Origin: Desulfosarcina sp. OttesenSCG-928-A07
GTDB lineage: Bacteria; Desulfobacterota; Desulfobacteria; Desulfobacterales; Desulfosarcinaceae
NCBI GenBank assembly: GCA_030267325.1
Contig: JAJDJS010000015.1
Coordinates: 1 to 57,527 of the forward strand
Direction of reading: 5' to 3'
DNA length: 57,527 nucleotides
Position 1 is the first letter of the stretch, and each line of letters begins with the position of its first letter. Shown piece after piece: positions 17,619-26,227 of this stretch. Both the position numbers and the translations under genes were made by a program. Under the pieces are notes generated by a model, which was given only the letters and a program-made list of their open reading frames with translations, was not told the DNA's origin and did no database searches.

Positions 17619-18773
17619 ATGGCATCACGATGTACCGAGGAAATGACATCCTTTATCGTAATGGATGTACTGGAACGGGCCTCTGAGTTGGAAGCACAAG
17701 GCCGCCACATCATTCACCTTGAGGTGGGTGAGCCGGATTTTGAGGCGCCTGAATGTGTCAGGGAAGCGGTTCAGAAGGCCCTGTCAGAAGGTTTTACCCA
17801 CTACACCCACAGCCTCGGAATGCTGGACTTGCGTGAGGCGATTTCTGACTATTATCACACCACCTACGGCGTATCCGTGGATCCGGGGCAGGTGGTGGTG
17901 GCGTCCGGCTCTTCACCGGCGATTTTCATGGCGTTTGCCGCGCTTTTGGATCCGGGGGATGAGGTGATTCTTTCTGACCCCCACTATGCCTGTTATCCCA
18001 ACTTTATCCGGTTTGTGGGCGGGGTTCCGGTGCGGATTCCGGTTTTTGAGGAAGACGGGTTTCAGTACCGGCCCGAAGATATTGAAAAAAAGCTTTCTCC
18101 CAAAACAAAGGCGATTTTTATCAATTCGCCGTCCAATCCCACGGGCACGCTGCTTTCGCCGGACCGGATGCAGGCCATTTCCAACATGGGCCCTTTTGTG
18201 GTGTCAGATGAAATTTATCAGGGCCTGGTCTATGCCGGAAAAGAACATTCCATTCTGGAATTCACCGATCATGCCTTTGTGGTGAACGGATTTTCCAAGC
18301 TGTTTGCCATGACCGGCCTCAGACTGGGCTATCTGATTGCCCCCAAGCCCTTTATCCGGCCCATCCAGAAGCTTCAGCAGAACTTTTTTATTTCCGCCAA
18401 TGCTGTTGTGCAAAAAGCCGGTATTTCGGCCCTTCAACACGCCGGACCGGATGTGGCCCGGATGAAACGCATTTACAATGAACGCCGGGTGTTCATGATT
18501 CGGCGCCTCAAAGAAATGGGTTTTTCCATTCCAGTGGAGCCCACCGGCGCGTTTTATGTGTTTGTGAATGCAAAGCACATTGCCGAAGATTCCTATGCCC
18601 TGGCCTTTGACATCCTGGAAAAAGCCGGCGTGGGCGTGACGCCGGGTATTGATTTCGGTCCCCACGGGGAAGGCTATCTGCGGCTTTCCTATGCCAATTC
18701 CCTGGAAAACATCGCCGAAGGACTGGATCGTCTGGAAGCCTATCTTAAGGATCGACCCCCAGTGTCAGGGTGA
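17619..18773 (+). CDS. PLP-dependent aminotransferase class I/II
   Basis: A fold-type I aminotransferase of 384 residues. The PLP-binding lysine is K227 in NGFSKLFAMTGLRLGY, the substrate-binding motif EVGEPDFEAPECV is near the N-terminus, and SNPTG marks the active-site asparagine. It resembles aspartate/aromatic aminotransferases more than HisC. Although it follows hisG by 111 bases, a histidinol-phosphate role is not supported by sequence. The ATG has AAGGAG at good spacing. The substrate is uncertain among aspartate, aromatic or LL-DAP-type amino acids. Confidence 0.88.
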   Translation: MASRCTEEMTSFIVMDVLERASELEAQGRHIIHLEVGEPDFEAPECVREAVQKALSEGFTHYTHSLGMLDLREAISDYYHTTYGVSVDPGQVVVASGSSPAIFMAFAALLDPGDEVILSDPHYACYPNFIRFVGGVPVRIPVFEEDGFQYRPEDIEKKLSPKTKAIFINSPSNPTGTLLSPDRMQAISNMGPFVVSDEIYQGLVYAGKEHSILEFTDHAFVVNGFSKLFAMTGLRLGYLIAPKPFIRPIQKLQQNFFISANAVVQKAGISALQHAGPDVARMKRIYNERRVFMIRRLKEMGFSIPVEPTGAFYVFVNAKHIAEDSYALAFDILEKAGVGVTPGIDFGPHGEGYLRLSYANSLENIAEGLDRLEAYLKDRPPVSG

Positions 18774-18820
18774 TTTTCGCATGAGCCAAAATCCACTATA
18801 GGAGGAGACAGGAGGTTTTG

Positions 18821-19037
18821 ATGAATCCATCAAAAATTTTTATTGGATCATCAAAAGAAGCGAAAGATATTGCTTCCACTGTTCAGTACCTTTTAGCGGA
18901 AGAATTAGACAGCGCAGATGTCTGGAAATGGACAGACTTGGGAAGTGTTTATTCCTGGATACTCTACGATTGAAAACCTTGAGAATGAATTATTCGTGCT
19001 GATTAATGTATCTATATCCAAGAGCTTTATCAGATAG
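18821..19037 (+). pseudogene. Frameshifted, truncated TIR-like (CAP12/Pycsar-type) effector remnant
   Basis: A strong ribosome site (GGAGG) precedes ATG 18821. The first 41 codons read NPSKIFIGSSKEAKDIA...VWKWTDLG, the start of the nucleotide-binding TIR-like family found in CBASS/Pycsar effectors (consensus KIFIGSS-E...VWTDGVF-PS-T-ENL). In the original frame the peptide stops at 18973 after 50 residues. Skipping one base near 18946-18949 restores VFIPGYSTIENLENEL, exactly the next family block, before the match fades and a stop occurs at 19037. So this is a fragment with a one-base insertion and loss of the rest of the protein. No cyclase or other defence gene is beside it. It is a fossil of an anti-phage effector rather than a working one. 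Confidence 0.7.
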
Positions 19038-19231
19038 TTCTTTTGTATAGAATGTGGATGTTCGCGCCTATGTGGGCGAATTTTCAAGGCGTTAAAAAAT
19101 ATCAGCTTGCTGGCGGCGCAGAGCAGCATTGTCGGCAAAAATGGAGACAGCGGCACGTGGCAGATGGCATAAGCGAACATGAGAATCGGCAGATCGCCCC
19201 GCACCCCGCGCCCGGCACGCCGCACCTTTCC
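19038..19231. other. Region between TIR remnant and engB
   Basis: The stretch between the pseudogene and engB has no recognisable gene. An in-frame extension of engB to 19043 exists but reads as low-complexity (His/Gln/Pro-rich) and unlike EngB. A small imperfect hairpin (TTCGCGCC-TATG-TGGGCGAA) lies near 19060-19082. The mixed composition suggests debris of a lost insertion. Confidence 0.4.
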
Positions 19232-19834
19232 ATGCATGTCAAATCAGCGGAATTTATCACCAGCGCGGTAAAGCCGGACCAATATCCGGAAACCGGGTGT
19301 CTTGAAGTGGCCTTTGCCGGCCGGTCCAATGTGGGGAAATCCTCGCTGATCAATACCTTGGTCAACCGTAAACGCCTGGTAAAAACCAGCTCAACGCCCG
19401 GAAGAACCCAGCTCATCAACTTTTTTAAGGTGAATGACAACCGGGTGCTGGTGGATCTCCCTGGCTATGGGTATGCCAAAGTGCCCGAAGTGGTAAAACG
19501 CCAGTGGGGCCCCATGATTGAGGCATATCTCAAAGAACGGGCATCCCTTGTGTCCGTGGTGCTGATCCTGGATATTCGCCGAATGCCGGGCATTGAAGAA
19601 CAACAATTCATTGACTGGCTGGCCCTTTACCGCCGAAAGGTCATTTTGGTACTGACAAAGGCGGACAAACTCTCCGGAACCGTCCGGAAAAAACAGCGCC
19701 AGCGCATCGGCGCAGCCCTGGGCGTGGATGAATCCGAGCTGATTTTATTTTCCGCCAAAACCCGACAGGGAAAGGACCTTGTCTGGGCGGCCATTGAAAA
19801 AGGAATGGGAGATGACCTTGCCCCTCTGCCCTGA
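19232..19834 (+). CDS. engB: Ribosome biogenesis GTPase YihA/YsxC/EngB
   Basis: A 200-residue small GTPase needed for large-subunit (50S) assembly. G1 GRSNVGKSSL is at 30-39, G2 TSSTPGRTQ at 52-60, G3 DLPGYG at 75-80, G4 TKAD at 142-145, and a SAK G5 is near the C-terminus. The start at ATG 19232 (MHVKSAEF) fits the family, though the ribosome site is poor. Its 3' end overlaps era by 23 bases, making a two-GTPase ribosome-assembly operon. Confidence 0.93.
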   Translation: MHVKSAEFITSAVKPDQYPETGCLEVAFAGRSNVGKSSLINTLVNRKRLVKTSSTPGRTQLINFFKVNDNRVLVDLPGYGYAKVPEVVKRQWGPMIEAYLKERASLVSVVLILDIRRMPGIEEQQFIDWLALYRRKVILVLTKADKLSGTVRKKQRQRIGAALGVDESELILFSAKTRQGKDLVWAAIEKGMGDDLAPLP

Positions 19835-20729
19835 AGATATCGGCAGCAGCTTCCGGTCCGGGTATGTGGCCATTGTGGGCGCGCCCAATGCGGGAAAATC
19901 CACCCTTCTCAATCGTATGCTGGGCCAGAAGCTTTCCATTACCTCGAAAAAGCCCCAGACGACCCGCAACCGGATTCTGGGGGTGGTTCACCGGGACGCA
20001 TCCCAGATGGTTTTTCTGGACACACCGGGAATTCATCAGACACAGCATCCGCTCAATGCCCGGATTGTCGAAACCGCTCTTGCCACGCTTTCCGAGGTGG
20101 ACCTGATTCTCTTTACTGTTGATGCCCATACACCGGATGCGGCCTCGGAAGCACTTCTGGTCAAAAAACTTTCCGCACCCCGCCGCCCGGTGGTTCTGGC
20201 GCTGAACAAAATTGACCAGATGCAGCGGACTGCCCTTCTGGCTTGTATTCAGGAATGGTCTGAGCGATTTGCTTTCCATGCGGTGGTGCCGGTGAGCGCC
20301 AAAAGCGGCGAGCAGGTGGACCTTCTGCTGGATGCCATGGAAACCGCCCTGCCTCTGGGCCCGCCGTTTTTTCCGCCCGAAAGCCTTACGGATCTGCCCA
20401 TGCGGTTTATTGCCGCAGAAATGATCCGGGAAAAGGTGATTCGCCTCACGGGACAGGAAATTCCCTATGCCGTGGCTGTGACGGTGGACATGTTCAAATT
20501 GGAAAAAGGCGGCACACTGACCCGGATTCATGCTGTCATTCATGTGGAACGGGAGTCCCAGAAGGGCATTGTCATCGGAAAAAACGGGATCCGGCTCAAA
20601 CAGATCGGTGAGGCAGCCCGAAAATCCATTGAAGCCCTTGTGGAAACCCAGGTCTTTCTGAAGCTTTTTGTCCGGGTACAGAAAAACTGGACACGGGACA
20701 CCAAGGCCCTTCGCAACTTCGGATATTGA
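19812..20729 (+). CDS. era: GTPase Era
   Basis: This GTPase binds 16S rRNA near its 3' end and helps mature the 30S subunit. It has 305 residues: G1 GAPNAGKS at about 23-30, DTPG at 70-73, an NKID-type G4 near 128, then a C-terminal KH RNA-binding domain with the GKNG-type loop (VIGKNGIRLKQIG). ATG 19812 follows an AGGAATGGGAG ribosome site inside the end of engB; the longer frame would start at TTG and is not needed. Residue blocks and length are standard. Confidence 0.96.
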   Translation: MTLPLCPEDIGSSFRSGYVAIVGAPNAGKSTLLNRMLGQKLSITSKKPQTTRNRILGVVHRDASQMVFLDTPGIHQTQHPLNARIVETALATLSEVDLILFTVDAHTPDAASEALLVKKLSAPRRPVVLALNKIDQMQRTALLACIQEWSERFAFHAVVPVSAKSGEQVDLLLDAMETALPLGPPFFPPESLTDLPMRFIAAEMIREKVIRLTGQEIPYAVAVTVDMFKLEKGGTLTRIHAVIHVERESQKGIVIGKNGIRLKQIGEAARKSIEALVETQVFLKLFVRVQKNWTRDTKALRNFGY

Positions 20730-20732
20730 GGA

Positions 20733-21587
20733 ATGATTCTTTCATTTCATCCCTGTTATGTGGCGGACACCAACATGTTGTGCGCCGGAAGAGATCCGGA
20801 CCAACAGGATATCGACGCCATTCGGGCGGCGGATGCGGTGATTCTGCCCCAGGGCTGCCGGGAATCCTTGTATCGCCTGTGCCGCAAGCACTGTAACCAT
20901 GTGTTTCCCAACTATGACGCCCGGTTTCAATATCCCGGAAAAACCGGTCAGGCCCGGCTGTTTCGGGACATCAATGCACCGCATCCGCAAACTTGGATCT
21001 TTCCGGAGATGTCTTTTTATTCGCAGGCTGACCGGATTCCGGAAACCGCCTTTCCCCTGGTGCTCAAGTTGGATTGGGGCGGAGAAGGGGAGACGGTTCT
21101 TTTGGTGGAAACGCCCACTGATCTGGAAGATGCACTGGAAACCGTTTCAGCCTATGAACGGTCAGGCCAGCCGGGGTTTGTGCTGCAGCGGTATATTCCC
21201 AGTGTCACCCGGACCTTGCGGGTGGTGGTGATGGGTGACCATCTTACTGCTTATTGGCGGGTGCAGGAAGATACGGGCGCCTTCGGCACCAGCGTGTCCC
21301 ATGGGGCACGGATTGATGCGGATTCAGATCCAGATCTTCAGAAAATGGCCAGAAATCTCACCCGCGAATTTTGCGGGAAAACAAAAATTAATCTGGCGGG
21401 ATTTGATTTTATCCCCGAACAGACATCAGATGGGATCAGGCTGCTGTTTTTGGAAATCAATTATTTTTTTGGCCGGACCGGCCTTGGCGGCTCCATTGCC
21501 TTTTACGATCAACTCCAGACAGTGATTCAAACCTGGCTGAAAGACTTGGGGCTGACCCAGAAAAACGCCGCCGGAGAAATGCCATGA
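20733..21587 (+). CDS. ATP-grasp (RimK-like) domain protein
   Basis: A 284-residue protein with an ATP-grasp core. It has the lysine-bearing strand [12 protein letters not shown], the hinge [16 protein letters not shown], and the metal-binding GFDFI...[10 protein letters not shown] near the C-terminus. ATP-grasp ligases of the RimK/glutathione-synthetase kind join a carboxylate to an amine. The substrate is not evident. It starts three bases after era and overlaps the HNH gene by four bases (ATGA), so it is part of the engB-era operon. No signal peptide or transmembrane segment is seen. Confidence 0.78.
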   Translation: MILSFHPCYVADTNMLCAGRDPDQQDIDAIRAADAVILPQGCRESLYRLCRKHCNHVFPNYDARFQYPGKTGQARLFRDINAPHPQTWIFPEMSFYSQADRIPETAFPLVLKLDWGGEGETVLLVETPTDLEDALETVSAYERSGQPGFVLQRYIPSVTRTLRVVVMGDHLTAYWRVQEDTGAFGTSVSHGARIDADSDPDLQKMARNLTREFCGKTKINLAGFDFIPEQTSDGIRLLFLEINYFFGRTGLGGSIAFYDQLQTVIQTWLKDLGLTQKNAAGEMP

Positions 21588-21880
21588 GGGACTATTCCGG
21601 CCTGGAAGAACCCGATGTTTCGCGCGAACGCCAGAAGGCCCGGGACCTCCGGAAAACCGAGTGGTGGAAACGGCGCTGCGCCAAAGGGGAATGTTATTAT
21701 TGCGGAAAAAAGATTCCGGCGTCCGAGCTGACCATGGATCACATCGTTCCCATGTCCAGGGGCGGCACAACCACCAAAGGAAACGTGGTCCCGGCCTGTA
21801 AAATGTGCAACACCCAAAAAAAGCAGCTTCTGCCCATAGAGTGGGAAGCGTATCTGAAAAGGGTTTCCGCCGGATCGTGA
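21584..21880 (+). CDS. Small HNH endonuclease-like protein
   Basis: 98 residues with a compact HNH/zinc-finger core: CYYC, then [11 protein letters not shown], a conserved Asn in KGNVVPAC, and CKMCN. All zinc cysteines and the catalytic His are present. Stand-alone HNH proteins of this size are common in bacteria and often lack a known function. It is translated by overlap with the ATP-grasp gene and ends the operon. There is no restriction or phage context around it. Confidence 0.85.
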   Translation: MRDYSGLEEPDVSRERQKARDLRKTEWWKRRCAKGECYYCGKKIPASELTMDHIVPMSRGGTTTKGNVVPACKMCNTQKKQLLPIEWEAYLKRVSAGS

Positions 21881-21887
21881 GGTTGGG

Positions 21888-22190
21888 TCAAACCCGGATA
21901 TACGCCTCTACTTGATCGCCGTAAGTCAGTATTAAATTCCCTTCTTCGGAGAATCCAAAAAGGGTGTGCGCTTCACTGGAAGACGGTGGTGGATCGGTAA
22001 TCAATGCGTTGTTTTCTATCCGATATGAAAGAAAAATTTTATGATCCTGATCCTTGCCGTGGATCGTGTATTGCAGTTGGCCGCTTTCTTTGAATTCCAA
22101 TGTCAAGTCTTCGAGACTGTCCTGCGCGGATCTCCATTTTCCCAGAAGACGTTTGTGATCCACTTCCATTATCGGGTCCACTCTGCTCAC
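21888..22190 (-). CDS. Small beta-rich protein of unknown function
   Basis: A 100-residue frame starting at GTG 22190; an ATG at 22169 would give 93 residues. It has alternating polar/hydrophobic strands and a GKWRS opening followed by LEFKESGQLQYTI. This resembles small lipocalin- or META-like beta proteins, but I do not recognise a family with confidence. No signal peptide. It lies tail to tail with the HNH gene (seven bases apart) and is downstream of, and may be co-transcribed with, the Nudix gene. Neither candidate start has a good ribosome site. Confidence 0.55.
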   Translation of the reverse strand: MSRVDPIMEVDHKRLLGKWRSAQDSLEDLTLEFKESGQLQYTIHGKDQDHKIFLSYRIENNALITDPPPSSSEAHTLFGFSEEGNLILTYGDQVEAYIRV

Positions 22191-22233
22191 GTTTCTATCA
22201 ATAGGGTTTCTTCATGAATGCCGGACAGTTTTC

Positions 22234-22782
22234 TCAAAACCCGCTGCGACCCGGCGTATCCATCCGGTCCATGCGAAATGAAAACAGATTCGATAGCCGG
22301 TCCTCATAATAGGCGCGTAAAATTTTTTTGATAACAGGAAAAGCAATGGCGTCCCAGGGGATTTCCGATTCGGAAAAAAGCCGGACATCGCTGCTTTCCG
22401 GTGTGGGATGAAAGTCCATCTTCTCCAGCCGAGAAAGAAAAATCAGGTAAATCTGATGGGCATGGAGGATATCGACCATCCGGTAGGGTGCCAGTTCGGT
22501 GACCACGCTGCCGGTTTCTTCATAGGTTTCCCGTATGGCGCCTTCGGCTGTGGTTTCACCGTTTTCCAGAAATCCGGCTGGCAGGGTCCAGTACCCTTTC
22601 CGGGGTTCAATATTCCGCTTGCACAGCAAAATACGGTCTTTCCGGACAGGGATACACCCCACCACAAGCCTGGGATTCTGGTAGTGAATCATTTCGCAGC
22701 TGCCACAGACATAACGCGGCCGGTCTTCATTGGCGGGGATTTTTAAGGTAACCGGGCTCCCGCATCGGGAACAAAAATTCAC
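22234..22782 (-). CDS. Nudix hydrolase with N-terminal zinc ribbon
   Basis: 182 residues. The N-terminus holds a four-cysteine zinc ribbon (CSRCG ... CGSC). The Nudix box GFLENGETTAEGAIRETYEETG is complete, including the REUxEE metal-binding glutamates. Members with this ribbon are NudC-like or ADP-ribose-type pyrophosphatases acting on NADH or nucleoside diphosphate derivatives. The substrate cannot be read from sequence. The start is GTG 22782 with AGGAAG six bases upstream. Confidence 0.88.
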   Translation of the reverse strand: MNFCSRCGSPVTLKIPANEDRPRYVCGSCEMIHYQNPRLVVGCIPVRKDRILLCKRNIEPRKGYWTLPAGFLENGETTAEGAIRETYEETGSVVTELAPYRMVDILHAHQIYLIFLSRLEKMDFHPTPESSDVRLFSESEIPWDAIAFPVIKKILRAYYEDRLSNLFSFRMDRMDTPGRSGF

Positions 22783-23156
22783 ACTATATCTTCCTGAATA
22801 AACAAATAACCGGATTTTGGAATGCCGGGTGATGGCTTAAAAAAACAGATGATTCCTTGAAGCCGTATAACTGCGAAAATACCGTAACACCTGGAAAAGA
22901 TGTCATGAGTTTTAAAACCGGTATTCTTAACAGCCCAAACCATTCCATTTAACCCGCACGGCTCATTTTGTCGGGTGTGGAACGGATGCCGGTCATTTCC
23001 ACTAACTCAATTATTCAATTGTTGTGGAAGGGGCCCTCTTCCCAAGTCGTGGCCCCATCTCTAAAATCTGACTGGATTGAAACTGTGCGGAGCGGATGTG
23101 TTTCCGGGAATGCGGCACGAATCGGTACGCTCTGCCAAAAAACAAATTTCTCCGTT
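22783..23156. other. Intergenic region without a gene
   Basis: About 370 bases between two minus-strand genes. I see no convincing coding frame; the 84-codon plus-strand frame here is unlike any protein and runs into the transglycosylase gene. A GGGGCC/GGCCCC pair near 23030-23060 could form a weak hairpin. The Nudix promoter should lie in the right part but was not resolved. Confidence 0.4.
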
Positions 23157-24941
23157 TTAGTTTACTCTGACCTTTTGGCCCGGATAAATCGTGCTTCTGG
23201 AGGTCATGTTGTTCAATTTTAAAAACTGATTCAGAGAAATTTTGTGTTTTTGGGCGATGAGTGACGGATTTTCTCCTCTTCTTACCGCATAGGTTTTGGG
23301 CAGCGGCCTTACTTGGCGGCTTTTGGAATCTGGTACTTTAATGACCTGACGGACACTAAGGGTGTTGCCGGACAGGCGGTTTGCCTTCTTTATCTCTGAA
23401 ATAGTGGTGTTGTACCGTTTGGCAAGGATCCAGAGAGACTCGCCGTTTTGAACCACATGGGAGCGGTTCCATGCCTGGGCTTGGGATGTCTTTACATTTT
23501 TTCGGGCGGTTTGCGAGGAGACAACCGCGGTCCCACGCTGGGGTACCTTCAGGGATTGACCGATGAGGATCCGGTTTTGTCTCAAGTTATTGAGGGCACG
23601 CAAATGATTGACATTGGTGTTGTACCGTTTGGCAATCCCGGAAAGGGTCTCTCCTCTTTTAACCTTGTGCCGGGCAAAAGAAGATTGGGAAGCAGATTTG
23701 GAAGGCTTGGAAGCAGCAACCAGGGATGGCAGCGCCGAAGTCGGTGCAGTGCGGACAGCTGCCATGGCAACTGCGCTTTTTCCCGCAGGTACCCGCAATG
23801 CGTATGGCGTGGGGGGAAGAATGCGGTGGCGCAGTTCAGGGTTGAGTGTTTCAAGGGTCTTTACGGGAATGGCCAATGTGGATGCTATATCCTTGAGATG
23901 GACTCCCTTCTGGACCGTTATGGTGTCGAACATCAGGGAAGGGTCTGTTGAAATGTGTGATAATCCATACTTTTCCGCATGTTCGATAATGTGCAGCACG
24001 GCCAGAAACCGGGGAACGTACCTAGCTGTTTCATAGGGCAGGCGGTTATACAGATCCCAGAAATGATCCAGATAATTGACATTCTGGGATCGGATCACAT
24101 TCAGAACCCGTCCTTCTCCGCAATTGTAGGCTGCCAGAACCGTCGACCAATCCCCAAACATGCCGTGAAGTTCTTTTAAATAGGAGATAGCCGCGTTTGT
24201 GGATTTTTCAAAGTCAATGCGCTCATCCACATATTGATTGCGTTTCAGACCAAATTTGTAGCCTGTGGACGGAATGAACTGCCAGAGCCCCAAGGCCCGC
24301 GCCGACGACAAGGCATCAACTGTAAACCCGCTTTCAATCAGGGGCAGCCATGAAAGTTCTGTGGGCAACCCTGCGGCTTTCAGTTTTCGGAGGATCATGG
24401 GGCGATACTGACCGGAACGCTTGTAGGCTTCAATAAAAAACGGTCTTCCAGGACCGGTGAACCAGTCAATCTCCCTTTGAATAGTGGGATTGAGCCCCCG
24501 CGGAATTGCGTTGTGATGACCAGTGGCCACGATATTGCGGGATGCGTAGATTTCAAGAATTCGTTTTGAAATCAGAAATCGCAGATCTTCCTTTTGCTGG
24601 GCCATGTCCTCTGAATGGAGGGATACAACCACGGTGTAAGCGCTATCCAGGGCTTCCAGCGCATCCTGGGCCTGACCTTTCTCCCAGCGTGTTTGGGCGA
24701 TTTCACAATACTCAAGGGCGCGATCCAGTTGGCTTTGGTCACTACCGGAAGAAACCCTTGCATCGTTTGCGTGAAACGTTGTGGGGGCTGTTGTGTCAGC
24801 CGTTGTGGGGGCCTTTTCAAGAATAACGACCGTCGGTGTGGGAACGGTTGTGTCTGCAGATGGAAACTTGCATCCGTGAATACCGGGAAAGACCCCTCCG
24901 ATCAGAAGCGTATAAATAATGATTCTAAAATAGCGTGGCAC
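23157..24941 (-). CDS. mltD: Lytic murein transglycosylase with three LysM domains (MltD-type)
   Basis: A cell-wall enzyme that cleaves peptidoglycan. The start is set at GTG 24941, which has AAGGA before it and gives a basic N-terminus plus hydrophobic signal ending GIHGC, a likely lipoprotein site. A frame from ATG 25007 would put 22 charged residues ahead of the signal and is not favoured. The SLT domain sits in the middle with the catalytic Glu in LIESGF and the GLWQFIPST and AAYNCGEGRV blocks. Three LysM repeats follow at about 425-467, 495-539 and 551-594, each with the GE-x-L-x-x-IA-K-[RK] pattern, for glycan binding. Total 594 residues. It is a stand-alone gene. Confidence 0.92.
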   Translation of the reverse strand: MPRYFRIIIYTLLIGGVFPGIHGCKFPSADTTVPTPTVVILEKAPTTADTTAPTTFHANDARVSSGSDQSQLDRALEYCEIAQTRWEKGQAQDALEALDSAYTVVVSLHSEDMAQQKEDLRFLISKRILEIYASRNIVATGHHNAIPRGLNPTIQREIDWFTGPGRPFFIEAYKRSGQYRPMILRKLKAAGLPTELSWLPLIESGFTVDALSSARALGLWQFIPSTGYKFGLKRNQYVDERIDFEKSTNAAISYLKELHGMFGDWSTVLAAYNCGEGRVLNVIRSQNVNYLDHFWDLYNRLPYETARYVPRFLAVLHIIEHAEKYGLSHISTDPSLMFDTITVQKGVHLKDIASTLAIPVKTLETLNPELRHRILPPTPYALRVPAGKSAVAMAAVRTAPTSALPSLVAASKPSKSASQSSFARHKVKRGETLSGIAKRYNTNVNHLRALNNLRQNRILIGQSLKVPQRGTAVVSSQTARKNVKTSQAQAWNRSHVVQNGESLWILAKRYNTTISEIKKANRLSGNTLSVRQVIKVPDSKSRQVRPLPKTYAVRRGENPSLIAQKHKISLNQFLKLNNMTSRSTIYPGQKVRVN

Positions 24942-25007
24942 AGAAAATCCTTTTTTGCTTGTTCGTTTTCGCAAACAACCGGAATGCACGTTCAGAAAAG
25001 ATTGCAT

Positions 25008-25531
25008 TCAACGGCACTTTTTTGAAATCTATCGAAATTTTCTATGGATTCATTTCTTCACCGGGCATAAAATCATCCGATAGAGGTTTTGTCAAGCGCG
25101 GATGGATGAAAGGAAAGCGCCTTGTTTTATTGGTTCAACATGTCGAAATAACTATAAATTATTAACAATATAAAAAAATATGCATTCAAGTGATACGGTT
25201 TTTAAAAACCTTCAAAACGCTTTTAATTTTTAAAAAATATTAAAAATTCAACATGTTGCGATGAATCAGGGGGTTGGCGCAGGGCCAGAGGTGTTGAAAT
25301 TCGATTTCAGTGAATGGCGTTAACAGGCCTGACGCATCAAAAATGAGGTCATATGGATACCTTGGTTAAACCTGATGTTTTCTCGTTTTTAAATTAATTT
25401 AAGTAAGTTATATGATTTTAAACCGGTTTTTCGGAAAAGGGAAAAAGCGTTATCTGCCCTCATCAATAAAAAAAACAACTGCAATGTTTCTGGCAGGTTC
25501 CGGATAAAAACGACGGAACAATAAATTTTAC
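25008..25531. other. AT-rich intergenic region ahead of the tRNA operon
   Basis: A long non-coding stretch with poly-A/T runs around 25190-25250 and 25370-25480. No gene is seen. It separates the divergent transglycosylase gene from the tRNA-tuf operon and probably holds promoters for both. Confidence 0.5.
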
Positions 25532-25558
25532 TTGAAAAGTTGAAACAAAGGGTATAGA
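25532..25558 (+). promoter_or_regulatory. Candidate promoter of the tRNA-tuf operon
   Basis: TTGAAA at 25532-25537 and TATAGA at 25553-25558, with a 15-base spacer, end about 57 bases before the first tRNA. The spacer is short for sigma-70, so the exact hexamers are uncertain. Confidence 0.35.
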
Positions 25559-25615
25559 CAACACGCTTTCAATCTGCCGTGCAAGGCCGGTTATGCGTTC
25601 TTTAAAGATTTTCTG

Positions 25616-25691
25616 GCCAGCGTAGCTCAGTTGGTAGAGCTACTGATTTGTAATCAGTGGGTCGGGGGTTCGAGTCCCTTCGCTGGCTCCA
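25616..25691 (+). tRNA. tRNA-Thr (anticodon TGT)
   Basis: 76 bases with an encoded CCA end. Acceptor arms GCCAGCG / CGCTGGC pair fully, the anticodon stem ACTGA/TCAGT encloses loop TTTGTAA with anticodon TGT, and the T-loop GGTTCGAGTCC is standard. First gene of a four-tRNA cluster before tuf. Confidence 0.97.
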
Positions 25692-25707
25692 CTGTATCGC
25701 ATTCAAG

Positions 25708-25793
25708 GGTGGGGTTCCCGAGTGGTCAAAGGGAACAGACTGTAAATCTGTCGGAAAATTCCTTCGGAGGTTCAAATCCTCCCCCCACCACCA
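25708..25793 (+). tRNA. tRNA-Tyr (anticodon GTA)
   Basis: 86 bases including CCA, a class II tRNA with a long variable arm. Acceptor arms GGTGGGG / CCCCACC pair, and the loop CTGTAAA carries anticodon GTA. Followed by an unusually long 152-base spacer before the next tRNA, in which I see no gene. Confidence 0.97.
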
Positions 25794-25945
25794 TTTTAAT
25801 GTAAGTGTTTGTAGGAGATCACAGGGATTTACGATCGTTATTGAACTACATGGCTTGCGATGCCGCGGATATCGTTTGGGATGCTGTTTTGGCGGTATTC
25901 CTGGAAAACGATTCTTTTGCTGACGCGGCGTATCTGTATTTGAAT

Positions 25946-26021
25946 GCGGGAGTAGCTCAGTTGGTAGAGCTTCAGCCTTCCAAGCTGAATGTCGCGAGTT
26001 CGAGCCTCGTCTCCCGCTCCA
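25946..26021 (+). tRNA. tRNA-Gly (anticodon TCC)
   Basis: 76 bases with CCA. Acceptor GCGGGAG / CTCCCGC, anticodon stem TCAGC/GCTGA, loop CTTCCAA with anticodon TCC. Third in the cluster. Confidence 0.97.
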
Positions 26022-26078
26022 TCTCACATTCAAATACGATTTCCCTGCCATTTGCTGTTTTTGAGGTTGTGCCTGTAC

Positions 26079-26155
26079 GCCCACGTAGCTCAGTCGGTAG
26101 AGCGCTTCCTTGGTAAGGAAGAGGTCCATCGGTTCAATTCCGATCGTGGGCTCCA
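26079..26155 (+). tRNA. tRNA-Thr (anticodon GGT)
   Basis: 77 bases with CCA. Acceptor GCCCACG / CGTGGGC, anticodon stem CTTCC/GGAAG around TTGGTAA, anticodon GGT. It directly precedes tuf; the order Thr(TGT)-Tyr-Gly-Thr(GGT)-tuf is the same as the E. coli tufB operon. Confidence 0.97.
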
Positions 26156-26227
26156 CCTTAACGACACGTATCTATAATTTACCATCTCATCACAATTGAA
26201 AAAGTCCATTCCTGGGGAGGTTTTAAG

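Noticed and set aside
22968..23222. 84-codon plus-strand frame in the Nudix-transglycosylase gap
   Set aside because: No ribosome site, no similarity, and it overlaps the 3' end of the transglycosylase gene.
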